Source: Teichococcus vastitatis (lineage in GTDB: Bacteria; Pseudomonadota; Alphaproteobacteria; Acetobacterales; Acetobacteraceae). Taken from it: DNA of 64,000 bases. The notes under the pieces were generated by a model that ran no database searches, was not told the origin of the DNA, and saw only the letters and a list, made by a program, of their open reading frames with translations. The translations under genes and the position numbers were made by a program. Positions 53,978 to 63,146 of this stretch are shown in pieces (the stretch's first letter is position 1; each line of letters opens with the position of its first letter). Where the stretch lies: the NCBI RefSeq assembly GCF_003604215.1, contig NZ_QXGS01000001.1:682001-746000 (forward strand), read 5' to 3'.

Positions 53978-54448
53978 ATGCTGGAACTCTCAACACCGGA
54001 ACGAACCTTGCGCGTCTGCCGGGCAGCGACGCGGCTGTGCGCCAGGCTGGGCTGGGCGCCCCTGCTGGAGGTGCCGCTGCCGAGCGGCCGGCGCCTCGAT
54101 ATCCTGGCGCTGGACGCTGATGGTTGCCTGACCGCGATCGAGGTTAAGAGCTGTGCACGGGACTTCCAGTCCGATGGCAAATGGCCGGAATATCGGGAAT
54201 GGTGCGACCGGCTGTTTTTCGCGGTGGATCTGGATTTTCCGCAGGCCTTGCTGCCCGAGGATGTCGGGCTGATCGTGGCCGATGATGGGGAAGCCGCCAT
54301 TCTGCGCCATCCGGCCGACCACAAGGTCGCACCGGCGCGCCGGAAATCCCTGTTGCTGCGATATGCCCGGCTGGCGGCAGGCCGGCTGCAAGGGCTGATC
54401 GATCCAGCCGGCGCGATGGAACTGCGCGCCGCGCTGAAGGTGGAATGA
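53978..54448 (+). CDS. mmcB: MmcB-type DNA repair protein (putative nuclease)
   Basis: 156 residues from the ATG at 53978 (a GTG at 53933 would add 15). A PD-(D/E)xK-like core is visible: RRLDILALDADGCLTAIEVKSC, followed by DFQSDGKWPEYREWCDRLFFAVD. MmcB belongs to the LexA-controlled DNA damage response in Caulobacter. No SOS box was identified upstream by eye. Converges with the DUF952 gene. Confidence 0.93.
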   Translation: MLELSTPERTLRVCRAATRLCARLGWAPLLEVPLPSGRRLDILALDADGCLTAIEVKSCARDFQSDGKWPEYREWCDRLFFAVDLDFPQALLPEDVGLIVADDGEAAILRHPADHKVAPARRKSLLLRYARLAAGRLQGLIDPAGAMELRAALKVE

Positions 54449-54456
54449 GCTGGGGC

Positions 54457-54813
54457 TCAGGGGATTTCCCCGGGAAACAGATGCGTGCCGTCCGCCTGCA
54501 GCGGCAACGGCATGGCCCATTTCACGGCCGCCAGCGGCAAGGGTCCATAAAGATGCGGAAACAGGCCGGGGCGCGAGCCGCCGCCGGCCGGCTCCCAGCG
54601 TAGGGTGACGCCGAGCGCCGCCGCATCCGCCGCCACCAGCCAGAGATCGGGCTGGCCGGCGCGGTGCTTGGCGGCACTGGTGCGCAACTGCGTGGCGGTG
54701 GAAAAGTGCAGAAAGCCATCCCGCGCATCCTCGGCGCTGCCGCGATAGGCGCCGGCGGCGCGGGCTTCCTGCCAGTCCTCGTCCCGGACCATGGTGTAGA
54801 TGATGGGCTCCAT
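54457..54813 (-). CDS. DUF952 domain protein
   Basis: 118 residues, one DUF952 domain: IIYTMVRDEDWQEARAAGAYRGS, then DGFLHFSTATQLRTSAAKH and FPHLYGPLPLAAVKW. Small cytoplasmic protein of unknown function, with an ADP-ribosyltransferase-like sequence pattern reported for the family. ATG at 54813. It lies only nine bases downstream of the phage lysis gene and reads in the same direction, so phage transcripts could run into it. Confidence 0.93.
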   Translation of the reverse strand: MEPIIYTMVRDEDWQEARAAGAYRGSAEDARDGFLHFSTATQLRTSAAKHRAGQPDLWLVAADAAALGVTLRWEPAGGGSRPGLFPHLYGPLPLAAVKWAMPLPLQADGTHLFPGEIP

Positions 54814-54822
54814 GCCGCCACT

Positions 54823-55286
54823 CTAGCGTCCGGCGAGCTGATAGAACAGCAGGCCGCCGATCTCGTTCACCGGAGCCTGGCCCAGCGCCCAGGGCGGCAA
54901 TTCGTCGATGCCATGGGCATGGGTGGCGCCGCCAGTCGGATCCATCAGCGTGCCCGAGGCGGCGCGGGCAGCAATGCGCCGGCAGATCGCCATGCCCGGG
55001 TCGCCCGGCGGGATGGACAGCATCAGCAGGTGCCGCAGGTGGTTGCGGTTCCAGCAGGAGAACTGGAATGGCGCACGGCAAACACCGGACAGGCCCTGAC
55101 CCAATGCGCCACCGCACCGCTGTCCGCCAGCCGGACGCGATTCATGACGGTGGCGGCCAGGGCCTCGATGGCGCGGACCGGGCGGGTGCCGGCCTCGGCC
55201 CACAGGGTCATGGCCAGCACCTCCTGCGGTGCGATGGCCTTGGCGGCCTGGGTGCCGGCGGAAGCGGAGGGGAAAGCGATCGGCAT
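54823..55286 (-). pseudogene. phage cell wall hydrolase (SleB-like), frameshifted
   Basis: The N-terminal half (MTLWAEAGTRPVRAIEALAATVMNRVR, with the catalytic Glu) is in one frame and the C-terminal half (GVCRAPFQFSCWNRNHL to GGLLFYQLAGR) in another. Adding one G to the run at 55100-55102 (CCC on the plus strand) would join them as GAVAHWGQGLSGVCRAPF, matching SleB-type hydrolases. The intact protein would be about 154 residues. So it is a real one-base deletion or a sequencing error in a homopolymer. Last gene of the phage block, in the place of a T7-type lysis gene. Confidence 0.85.
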
Positions 55287-55311
55287 GGTCGGGCAAGCCT
55301 TTTGTGCGGGA

Positions 55312-55686
55312 TCAGGCGCGGTCGTCAGGGCGGCGGCCGAGCTGCGCGGCCTGGATGGCGGCGGTCGCGGTCGCGGCACGGGTGGCGGCGTCCAGCTTCT
55401 CCTCAATGCGCAACAGGTGCTGGCTGAGGCGCTGGTCCACATCGCGGATCAGTGACAGCGGGACGTAGGTGCGGGCGACCTCCAGCTTGAAGGCCGCCAG
55501 CTCGTCGCGGGTGCGCGCCAGCGCATCGGTAGGAACCGATGCTTCGGCACGCGGTGGCTCGGGGCCCTCACAGGACGGGCCGGGGAGACCGCGGCGCAGC
55601 CCGTGCAGCATCCAGAACAGCAACGCCAGCATCGGCGTCTGCACGGCGGTAGCCAGCGTCTGGGGTTCCAGATCGAGCGGGTTCAT
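55312..55686 (-). CDS. membrane-anchored coiled-coil protein, phage lysis-module candidate
   Basis: 124 residues. One hydrophobic helix near the start (about 10-28, TAVQTPMLALLFWMLHGL) is followed by a polar linker and a long charged helical stretch (about 60-115, LARTRDELAAFKLEVAR and VDQRLSQHLLRIEEKLDAA). A strong GGAGG precedes the ATG at 55686. It lies just upstream of the cell wall hydrolase. It could be a holin-accessory or spanin-like protein. No family was recognised. Confidence 0.78.
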   Translation of the reverse strand: MNPLDLEPQTLATAVQTPMLALLFWMLHGLRRGLPGPSCEGPEPPRAEASVPTDALARTRDELAAFKLEVARTYVPLSLIRDVDQRLSQHLLRIEEKLDAATRAATATAAIQAAQLGRRPDDRA

Positions 55687-55766
55687 CCGGCCCTCCTCGG
55701 CCAGTGGACAGTTGATGCGCCGCAACGGCAGGGCGCCGGGGCGGCGCGACGATCATGGGCCACGTG

Positions 55767-55799
55767 AAAACGCCCGCCCCCGGGGGACGGGGGCGGGCG
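55767..55799 (-). terminator. Rho-independent terminator of the phage structural/terminase operon
   Basis: Perfect 11-bp GC stem (55771-55781 with 55789-55799, 7-base loop). On the minus strand it is followed directly by TTTTC. The only hairpin seen in the window with a true U-tract. It lies between the terminase gene (upstream) and the lysis genes, so these must have their own promoter or rely on read-through. Confidence 0.85.
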
Positions 55800-55950
55800 A
55801 TCACGAGACCATCGGAGATTGGAGGATGCCGGTGCCAGCGGGCGCACCTCGCCCGCTGACAACGGCATGCTTATCGCGACGGCACGCGCAAAGCAAACAA
55901 AAAGTGAACATATCCTGCCGAGGTTTTCCCGCGTTGATAGAGGTGCCTTC

Positions 55951-57387
55951 TCAGGAGCCGCGCCACCCTGCCACACGCTGCACCGGCGGGGCCCCAGGCA
56001 GCCGCACCGGCTCGGCAAGGATGCAACCGGCGAGCGCATCCAGCGCATCGTCGCGGGCTCCGGCCACGTCGGGCTTCCATTCCGCCATCTCCACCGGAAA
56101 GGGCGTACGGAACACACGTTCATGTGCATACAGGCGGCGGGCGGCCAGCACCGGATCGAGGGCCGACAGGATGCGCTCCTGCTTGGCCCGCCGGCTGTGC
56201 TGCTCCACGACCGCGCAGGCGGCGCCGGCGCGGGCCATCTCCCGCTTCAGCAACGCCGGCAGGAAGCGGCCGATGCCGTTGGTCTCGACCCGCAGCACCG
56301 GCAGCAGCAGGTCCCGCGCGATGGCCGCCACCTGACGGCATTGCTGCGTCGCCGGGTCATCCGCCGCATCTGGCTCATGCGTGAGATAGGCCAGGCGATG
56401 CAGGTAGTGATTGCCCTCGGCATCGGCATAGGTGGCCGCGAGCACGCTGCCGTCGCCGCTGCCCGGACGGCCATAGGCCGGATCCCAGAAGCCGCCGCCC
56501 GACACCATGCGCCGCCCCAGCAGCGAAAGCACCGGTCGTTGCTGCACCTCGGCATACATGGTGTCCTCCGCATAACGGAGGATCATTGCGCGATCGAGAC
56601 GCGCCGCGCCGCCTGCCATCGCCTGGAGCATCATCTGCCGGCCGAAATGGATCGGGCCGACCCGCTCGCGCAGCTGGGCCACCATGGCGGCGGAAAAGCG
56701 CTGCGGCCAGGCGCTGCGCCCCGCCGAATCCAGCAGCGGCACCACCAGCCGCCGGTAGCCGGCCAGAAAGGCCTCGCCTTCCGAGGGATCCCGGTACAGG
56801 CTATCGGCGCAATGCGGTGTTCCGACATACAGGATGGTGCCGCCCGGCGTCAGGATGAACTCGGTTTCCGCGAGCCGCTCGCGCAGCTCGGCACGCTTGC
56901 CCGCCGTATCGCAATTGCCGGCGACCTCCACGTCATCGCAGATGATGACATCCGCTCGGGTGCCGGTAATGTTGCCCATTAGCCCGGCCGCCAGCATGGA
57001 GGGGTCGCGCAGCGCGCCGCTTCGCTGCACTGTGAAGCGGTCCACGGCCCAGGCTTCCGGTGATTGCGGGATGAGATGGCGGCAGAACGGATGGCGCTCC
57101 ACGACGCGCCGCACCGTGGCGACCATCTTGGTCGCCAGCATGTGGTCGGCCGCCACCACCAGGATCCGGGTTTCGGGCCGGCGCGCCAGCAGCCAGGCGC
57201 AATACAGCCCCACCAGGGTCGACTTGCCGCAGCCCCGGAATGCCATCAGCAGCAGCCGGCCATCGCCGCACCCGCGGCGTTCCTCCAGCCAGCGCAGGAT
57301 GCGCCGGTGCACGCCCGGCATTCCCTGCCCGGCGACGCTGTTCCAGACCCAGACGAATTCGGTGAGATCAGCCGGAAGGCCCGGCAT
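55951..57387 (-). CDS. phage terminase large subunit (T7 gp19-like)
   Basis: 478 residues, the DNA-packaging motor. Walker A is FRGCGKST (50-57) and Walker B VIICDDVEV (147-155); GTRADVIICDDVE lines up with the GSRADIIIADDVE of T7 gp19. The nuclease half has FWDPAYGRPGSGDG and a final DDALDALAG acidic cluster. ATG at 57387 has GAGGAGG six bases before it; the ATG two codons earlier touches it. It overlaps the small terminase-like gene by 20 bases. Confidence 0.94.
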   Translation of the reverse strand: MPGLPADLTEFVWVWNSVAGQGMPGVHRRILRWLEERRGCGDGRLLLMAFRGCGKSTLVGLYCAWLLARRPETRILVVAADHMLATKMVATVRRVVERHPFCRHLIPQSPEAWAVDRFTVQRSGALRDPSMLAAGLMGNITGTRADVIICDDVEVAGNCDTAGKRAELRERLAETEFILTPGGTILYVGTPHCADSLYRDPSEGEAFLAGYRRLVVPLLDSAGRSAWPQRFSAAMVAQLRERVGPIHFGRQMMLQAMAGGAARLDRAMILRYAEDTMYAEVQQRPVLSLLGRRMVSGGGFWDPAYGRPGSGDGSVLAATYADAEGNHYLHRLAYLTHEPDAADDPATQQCRQVAAIARDLLLPVLRVETNGIGRFLPALLKREMARAGAACAVVEQHSRRAKQERILSALDPVLAARRLYAHERVFRTPFPVEMAEWKPDVAGARDDALDALAGCILAEPVRLPGAPPVQRVAGWRGS

Positions 57388-57685
57388 CCGCATCCTCCTC
57401 GTCATCCCGCACCCCGGCCAGGGCAACGCGGGCCTGCTGCAGGAGGTCGGTCGCCTGGCTGATGTCGGATGGCCCTGCCTCGGCGGCGTGGCCGCGCGCC
57501 AACTTCAGCAGATGCTCCAGATGCGCGAGCGCCGATTTCGCGGCGGCATGGTGCGCCGCGAAAGCCTTGGCATCGTCATGCGTGCCGGGAGCCGGACCGC
57601 GCTCCAGGAATGCGTTGTAATCGTCGACCACGCGGCGGATGGCGCGCTGCAGCGCCTCCGGCGCGACGTCTTCGCGGCGAGTCAT
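57368..57685 (-). CDS. putative phage terminase small subunit
   Basis: 105 residues, helical and acidic at the end (DDEEDADAG). Position between the tail fibre and the large terminase is exactly that of T7 gp18, the small terminase, and its end overlaps the large subunit by 20 bases. The sequence alone does not identify it: no clear helix-turn-helix is visible. The start is two bases after the tail fibre stop. Confidence 0.65.
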   Translation of the reverse strand: MTRREDVAPEALQRAIRRVVDDYNAFLERGPAPGTHDDAKAFAAHHAAAKSALAHLEHLLKLARGHAAEAGPSDISQATDLLQQARVALAGVRDDEEDADAGPSG

Positions 57686-57687
57686 TC

Positions 57688-60027
57688 TCAGATCCTCGGC
57701 TTGACGGCGCGGACGAACAGGGTCCCAGCATCCACCGTGACGCTGCTGCCGCTGATGTTCTGCGCCGTGACCCGTACCGCATCGGCCGAGGCCGTGCCGC
57801 CGACGCTGGCCTGGAACACCACGCCACCATTCTGAAAGCCACTGGCCTTGGCGAAGCTGGCCTGCACGAAATCCCCCTGCCGGACGCCGTGCAGGGCAAC
57901 ATCGCGCGTGGCGGTGGCGCCGGCCGCCAGCGCGGGCACGGTCCACCCGGTATCGCTGACGCTGTACTCGCGCACGCCCCATCTGCGGCTGCCGCCATAG
58001 ATCAGCGCCGGTGCGTGCAACGGCGAGCAATACAGCCGAAGCGCCTTCAGCGCGGCGGCGGCGGTGCCGCCACGCACACCGATCGCGGCGAAGCGGGCAT
58101 TGCCGTGCAGCGTGACGCGCTGCAGACTGTTGATGCCGACGCCGCCGACCACGCTGTCAAGATCGGCGTTGCCTTCCCAGAAGAAGGACGGGCTGCCGGC
58201 CCAGGCGGCATTCATGTTTGAGAACAGCGCCGGGCTGGTATTGTCCAGTACATTCTCGGCCGCATCGAACTGCATCACGACGGGGCGCAGTTCGCTGCCT
58301 TCGGCGGCGATGAAGAACTCCTTGCAGGTGGAGGCATCGACGATGAAAGCCAGTGCGCGACTGGTCGGTATGCCGACTGTGTCGGCGTTCAGGGTGAAGT
58401 GGGACAGGCCGGCAAATGCGAATCCCGTTAGGTTTGTCGGCGGACCGGAGGGGTTGCCCGACAGCACCGCCATCTGATCGAAGCCGACGCCGTCGGTGCT
58501 GTCGATCGTCTGCCGGAAGGCGCGGCGGCGCAGATTCTCGGCTGATGCCACCAATCGCGGCGAGCCCTGGGCGGCCGTGGACTGGTGCAGCGGGATCACC
58601 GTGCCGCCGGCCCGCGTGGCGGAGGCGGTGTAGTCGATTCCAGCCCCGGTGAAGGCATAGGTGCCGATATAAGCCACCTCGTAGAGGCAATCATTGGCGC
58701 CACCGGCGTGACGTGCCACGAAGGGACTGCACTGCTCCATGCGCACTCCGCGGGCGATGATGCCGCGTTCATCGCCGGCCTGCAGTAGAAACGGGATGGC
58801 GGCGACGGTGCCGGGGCTTCCCTGGCGCTGCAACTCGAAGGCGGGACCCATGAAGACATGCGCATTGTGCCGGTTGTAGGCGCCAGCCGCGCAGGAGAAG
58901 CGCACGCCGAACCGGTCCATGGCCGTGTTGGTGCCGCTGCTGTTGGCGAAGTGGCCACCGATGTAGCGGACCGAGTTGTTCCATGCCGCCGAGGTAGCCG
59001 TGTAGATGTCGAGGCCGATGCGGTTGTTCACGAAGCGGCCGAGCACCAGCGTGCTGTCCTCAAAGCCGAGTTCCACACCCATCGTGCGCACGCCGATGGT
59101 GAAGCCTTCCACCTGGCGGATCTCCACCTGACAGGCATCGAGATTGCGCAGCGCGATGCCGATGTCGCGCTCGTCCAGCCAATCCGATACGGTGGCCCGC
59201 AGCACCCGCAGCCCCTGATAGGTCTTGGCCTGGTTGCGGGCTGCGGCCCCCTCCCCCACCGTCAGTGCCGTCTCGCCCGCGGGACCGGCATACAGGATGC
59301 TGCCGCGCATCGTCAGGCCAGAGGCCGCGCCCGGGAGCACCAGCGGAATGGCCGTGCGATGCGTACCCTCCCCGATCTCCAGATGCTTGCCTGATGCGGC
59401 AGCCGCGTTCATCGCCGCCTGCAGCGCGGGGCCGTCATCGGCAACGCCATTGCCGGTGGCACCGAAGTCGCGCGCCGACAGCCGCTCCGCCAGCTTGTCC
59501 TCGATGGTACGCGGGATGGCGCCGCCGAATGGTGCCAGAAGCACGGGATCGCGGGACACGGTGGTGATCGCGCCGACGCTGTCGAAGGCGAGCAGGCGGT
59601 TCGCGCGCCCGTCGCGCAGAGGCAGTGTCAGTGCGGCCGGCACGTCGCCCGGGTCGGCGCGGACGGCACCGCGCAATTCCTCGCGCACTTCCTGAAGCGA
59701 CGCGACCTGGCGATCCAGTTCATCGTTCAGCGTGCGGGCGCGCAGCACGCCGTTGGCTTGGAAGTCGGTCACACGTTCGATAACCATGACGCGGCGCAAC
59801 AGCACCTGCCGGCCAGCGGCCGGCGGTACGCTGAACAGCACCACGCCGCCGCCGGACTCGCCCGCACCCTGGATGGTGAAGCCCTCCGACTGCACCAGGC
59901 CGTCCAGACGGACTTCCAGATCGTCATTCTCGAAGATCGGAAAGGGAAAGATGAAGGCGGTCTGCGCGCCATCCGCCGCGTAATGGGCACGCGGCGCGAC
60001 GTCGCCGATGCGGATGTGCTCGGCCAT
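57688..60027 (-). CDS. phage tail fibre/tailspike with T7-type N-terminus and pectate-lyase-like helix
   Basis: 779 residues. Residues 1-140 match the T7 tail fibre N-terminal domain (VAPRAHYAADGAQTAFIFPF, then ARTLNDELDRQVASLQEVREEL), which binds the tail. Residue 180 on shows the Pectate_lyase_3 start LSARDFGATGNGVADDGPALQAAM, a beta-helix, and long Gly/Asn-rich stretches. A tailspike that recognises or cleaves a surface glycan is likely. ATG at 60027. Confidence 0.9.
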   Translation of the reverse strand: MAEHIRIGDVAPRAHYAADGAQTAFIFPFPIFENDDLEVRLDGLVQSEGFTIQGAGESGGGVVLFSVPPAAGRQVLLRRVMVIERVTDFQANGVLRARTLNDELDRQVASLQEVREELRGAVRADPGDVPAALTLPLRDGRANRLLAFDSVGAITTVSRDPVLLAPFGGAIPRTIEDKLAERLSARDFGATGNGVADDGPALQAAMNAAAASGKHLEIGEGTHRTAIPLVLPGAASGLTMRGSILYAGPAGETALTVGEGAAARNQAKTYQGLRVLRATVSDWLDERDIGIALRNLDACQVEIRQVEGFTIGVRTMGVELGFEDSTLVLGRFVNNRIGLDIYTATSAAWNNSVRYIGGHFANSSGTNTAMDRFGVRFSCAAGAYNRHNAHVFMGPAFELQRQGSPGTVAAIPFLLQAGDERGIIARGVRMEQCSPFVARHAGGANDCLYEVAYIGTYAFTGAGIDYTASATRAGGTVIPLHQSTAAQGSPRLVASAENLRRRAFRQTIDSTDGVGFDQMAVLSGNPSGPPTNLTGFAFAGLSHFTLNADTVGIPTSRALAFIVDASTCKEFFIAAEGSELRPVVMQFDAAENVLDNTSPALFSNMNAAWAGSPSFFWEGNADLDSVVGGVGINSLQRVTLHGNARFAAIGVRGGTAAAALKALRLYCSPLHAPALIYGGSRRWGVREYSVSDTGWTVPALAAGATATRDVALHGVRQGDFVQASFAKASGFQNGGVVFQASVGGTASADAVRVTAQNISGSSVTVDAGTLFVRAVKPRI

Positions 60028-60097
60028 GCGGATCTCTCATGCGAAGGGGGAACGGAATGGCCACGCGCCGCCTTGCGACGGGTGATGGCGGTTGGCG

Positions 60098-60538
60098 TCA
60101 GTCCAGCAGGGAGCGGATGGCGCCGCCAAAACTGTTGCCGGCCCGCAGCCAGGTGGTCAGCGATCCATCGCTGTTGAGCAGGGAGGAACGGCCCGCCGCC
60201 ATGCGCGCGGCGTAGGTGTCTCCGCTGGTGGCTGCCGCTTCGGCGGCGTCCTGTTGCAGGCCGGCGGTGATGGCGCCCGCCGAACCCTGGTCAGGGTTTA
60301 CGCCGGATGCCGCCAGGCGGGCACGGGTCGAGGCCATGGTGCGGTCGAGCTGGTCCTGGCGGCCTCTCGCATCAGCCTGCTGAGCCGCGGCCAACTGCTG
60401 CTGCCGTGCCGCAAGATTGGCAGCCTCCTGCTGCTGCTGCGCCTTGGCCTGCGCCGCCTGCGCCTGCCCCTGGCGCACCGTGCCATAGAGCGAGGCGCCG
60501 GTGCCGACCAGCGTGGCGATGGGGGCAAGCTGGGCCAT
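60098..60538 (-). CDS. small phage virion protein, internal-virion-like
   Basis: 146 residues. After a short hydrophobic start (LAPIATLVGTGASLYGTV) comes an Ala/Gln-rich helical region (about 20-70, coiled-coil-like) and a C-terminal MAAGRSSLLNSDGSLTTWLRAG. Its start overlaps the stop of the tail tubular B gene (TGATG). Position fits the internal virion proteins of T7, but it is far shorter. Assigned by position, so the confidence is moderate. Confidence 0.75.
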   Translation of the reverse strand: MAQLAPIATLVGTGASLYGTVRQGQAQAAQAKAQQQQEAANLAARQQQLAAAQQADARGRQDQLDRTMASTRARLAASGVNPDQGSAGAITAGLQQDAAEAAATSGDTYAARMAAGRSSLLNSDGSLTTWLRAGNSFGGAIRSLLD

Positions 60539-62418
60539 CAGTTGGTCATCCTCGTTTCGGTGGTCACGGAAAGCAGGGTCAGGGGTAGCGGCGTGTCGCC
60601 CGTGATGCGCCACAACGGCGCCAGCGTGTCGCGCCGCCAGCCGAGTCCGCGCAGCGCAACGTCACCGGTGAACACCGGCGGACCGGCATCCAGCAGCGGA
60701 GTGTCCAAGCGACGGAAGGGTACCGGCTGCGCGCCGCGGCCTAGATCTACCTCCAGAGCCGCCGTCTGCAGCAGGCGATAGGTCACACGCACCAGCCGCA
60801 ACGGTGCGTCCGGTGCGCCGCCGGCCGCGGCGATCTGCGGCGGCAGCGGCTCGATCGAGTGCCGGAAGCCAAGGCCCACCTGCACCGTCCTGGCACCCTC
60901 CTGCAGCTCCACCGCGCCATTCCGCACGGGCAGCGTGCCTCGCGGCGCGCCACCGGCGACCACCTGCACGATGCGATCATGCAGGTGCTGCAGCCCGCTC
61001 CAGTGAAGGCGCTCCACCACGTCGCCGCCGCTCAGCCCGGCATCCACCCACAACATGTCGTCGAAACGTTCAAGCCGCACCGTGCCGTCACGCTCCACGA
61101 CGCACCAGATGGTGCCGTCGACCTCGGCCAGGGCGCGAAAAGCGCCGTCGGTTTCCTGACGGGTCCAGGCGGTCACCTGCTCGGTGCGGTACAGCGTCAG
61201 CGTCGCGATCGAGCCGTCACGCATCGCCGCATGCAGCAACCGCCGCAACGGGTCATAGGCCAGAGATACCGGATGGCTGATCAGATGCCGCGCCACCAGC
61301 GCCAGGTCATCGGCCTGGTAGGCCTGCTGCACATCCGTATAGGCGTATTCGAACACCGCCTGTCCTGTCCGCCCGACGAAAATGGTGCTGCCATCCACGT
61401 CGACGGGCTGCAGCACGCGATCCACTGGCGAGCCGATGCGGGTCTGCCGGTGCAGCTGGATCGAGGCCGGGGTCATCGGATCGCCGGTCACCATCCATTC
61501 CGCGCCGGAGGTGAACACCTGTAGGTGACGGCCCGAGAACACCGCGCGGATGGCGTTGACCTGATCGGAGAGCAGGCCGAACTCGATCGCCTGATCGTCC
61601 AGGCCACTGCCCAGGTCGAAGTTGAACAGATCTCCCGAGCGTGACAGCCAGAGGTGGTTCGGCAGGTCACGGGAACCGCCCAGCACCAAGCGATCCTGGT
61701 GAAAGCAAGCGCAAACCGGCCATCCATGGGCGGCGCCGAACGCGGCCTCATCCCAATCCGTCGTGGCGACGGTGCCGGGCAGTGTCTCCTCCACCTGCGC
61801 CCTCGCACTCGTCGCGGAGATCACGGCGGTGACCACCACCCGCTTCAATCCGATGCGGAAGCGGGCACCGACATGGCCGGCGGCGAAAACCGACGCATTG
61901 CTGGTCAATGTCACGCTGCCGCTGGTGGCGCTGGCGACCAGCGTGACGTCCGGCGAAGCGAAGCGGTGGAACGGCTCGGCCACCCAGTTCCAGGCACCGA
62001 TCGACCAGGCGACGTGGCTGCTGCGCGTCACGCGCTGCGGCGGCATGGCGGGGTGCAGCAACAGCAGCGTATCGGCGCTCTGTGTCCAGGCGATCTGGTC
62101 CAGCATCGCCGCCGTCCAGGGCGCAGGGAGGCTTGCGACCTCCGCATCCCCCATGAAAACCTGCAGCCGTCGATCCGTCAGCACCAGAAGGTAGGTCTGC
62201 TCGGTGTTGAACTCGAAGCCGATCAGCTTCGCAGCGCCCGGCAGCATCGCGACGTGGCGCAGGCCGGGGCGACGCGTGACGCCACCGGTGGGTTGGATGA
62301 AGACGTTGCGCAGGCGCCGCGCGCCATTCTCGTAAGCACGCAGGTCGCCGCGTCCCAGCAGATGGTCGCCGAGTTCGCCCGCGGTGAAGCTGGTCTTGGT
62401 GCTGCGGCCACCGGCCAT
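60538..62418 (-). CDS. phage tail tubular protein B-like (nozzle)
   Basis: 626 residues. The N-terminus TSFTAGELGDHLLGRGDLRAYENGARRLRNVF, followed by PTGGVTRRPGLRHV, is the usual start of T7 gp12-like nozzle proteins in alphaproteobacterial podoviruses. Repeated beta-propeller-like segments follow (HQDRLVLGGSRDLPNHLWLS, AYQADDLALVARHLISHPV). Its stop overlaps the next gene's start. ATG at 62418, five bases after the tail tubular A stop. Confidence 0.88.
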   Translation of the reverse strand: MAGGRSTKTSFTAGELGDHLLGRGDLRAYENGARRLRNVFIQPTGGVTRRPGLRHVAMLPGAAKLIGFEFNTEQTYLLVLTDRRLQVFMGDAEVASLPAPWTAAMLDQIAWTQSADTLLLLHPAMPPQRVTRSSHVAWSIGAWNWVAEPFHRFASPDVTLVASATSGSVTLTSNASVFAAGHVGARFRIGLKRVVVTAVISATSARAQVEETLPGTVATTDWDEAAFGAAHGWPVCACFHQDRLVLGGSRDLPNHLWLSRSGDLFNFDLGSGLDDQAIEFGLLSDQVNAIRAVFSGRHLQVFTSGAEWMVTGDPMTPASIQLHRQTRIGSPVDRVLQPVDVDGSTIFVGRTGQAVFEYAYTDVQQAYQADDLALVARHLISHPVSLAYDPLRRLLHAAMRDGSIATLTLYRTEQVTAWTRQETDGAFRALAEVDGTIWCVVERDGTVRLERFDDMLWVDAGLSGGDVVERLHWSGLQHLHDRIVQVVAGGAPRGTLPVRNGAVELQEGARTVQVGLGFRHSIEPLPPQIAAAGGAPDAPLRLVRVTYRLLQTAALEVDLGRGAQPVPFRRLDTPLLDAGPPVFTGDVALRGLGWRRDTLAPLWRITGDTPLPLTLLSVTTETRMTN

Positions 62419-62422
62419 GATC

Positions 62423-62992
62423 TCATCCCCTCGCGGTGATCAACGGAAAGTCGGTCAACGCACGCGGCGTGTCCTGCTGGCTGTCGACCAGCCGTGCATG
62501 GCGGAATTCGCTGTCGGCTAAGCGCTGAAGCATGTCGGCCCGCGAGGTGCTCTCGGTCAGCGGGATGCAGAATTCCGCGGCGAGCCGCGCCACGAGCGCG
62601 CTGGCGAAGAAGGCAGGAAAGGCACTCTCCGAAGGACGGAACAGATAGGTCAGGGTGACTTGCGCCGCGTCGGCGTGCAGCCGACTCTCATGGATCCGGT
62701 AGTTCAGCCCCTGCCCGCGGCGGGCGCCCCCGGCCGAAAGAACCCGAAGGAAATCCGCGGGCAGCTGGAATGCATGGGCGTAATCGGCACGCGGCGTTGC
62801 GAGCAGCCGCGGCAGCTCCATCTGCCCCGTGGCGAAGGACCAGGGATGCGCCGACAGCAGCGCGTCGCGCACCGCCGGGTAAAGATGCACCGCCACCTCG
62901 GCCTCGGCGGTTCCTTCGTCCAAGGAAGCGATGGGCTGGGCGCCGATCTTCAGCAATGCGCGCGAGCAAAGCACAAGGGCGGAGAGCGCCAT
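62423..62992 (-). CDS. phage tail tubular protein A-like (adaptor)
   Basis: 189 residues, resembling T7 gp11 adaptors: SRALLKIGAQPIASLDEGTA at the start, then YPAVRDALLSAHPWSFAT, and LVARLAAEFCIPLTES in the C-terminal half. It would link the portal to the nozzle. ATG at 62992. The gap to the capsid gene is 154 bases without a clear gene. Confidence 0.9.
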   Translation of the reverse strand: MALSALVLCSRALLKIGAQPIASLDEGTAEAEVAVHLYPAVRDALLSAHPWSFATGQMELPRLLATPRADYAHAFQLPADFLRVLSAGGARRGQGLNYRIHESRLHADAAQVTLTYLFRPSESAFPAFFASALVARLAAEFCIPLTESTSRADMLQRLADSEFRHARLVDSQQDTPRALTDFPLITARG

Positions 62993-63146
62993 GGGGGACT
63001 CCCGGATTGCGTGAAAGGAGAAAGCGGGAAAGCGCTGTTGTCAGGCCCCCATCATCCGTCTGCCTGCGGGAAATCGAGGCGCTGCCACGAACAGGCAGAA
63101 GGAGGAAGGGGGTTGCAGGAGGAGTTCCCTCCCCCTGCGATGCGCC

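Noticed and set aside
54814-54822. Phage attachment site at the DUF952/endolysin junction
   Set aside because: Only nine bases separate the genes, no repeat copy is visible, and there is no tRNA or integrase.
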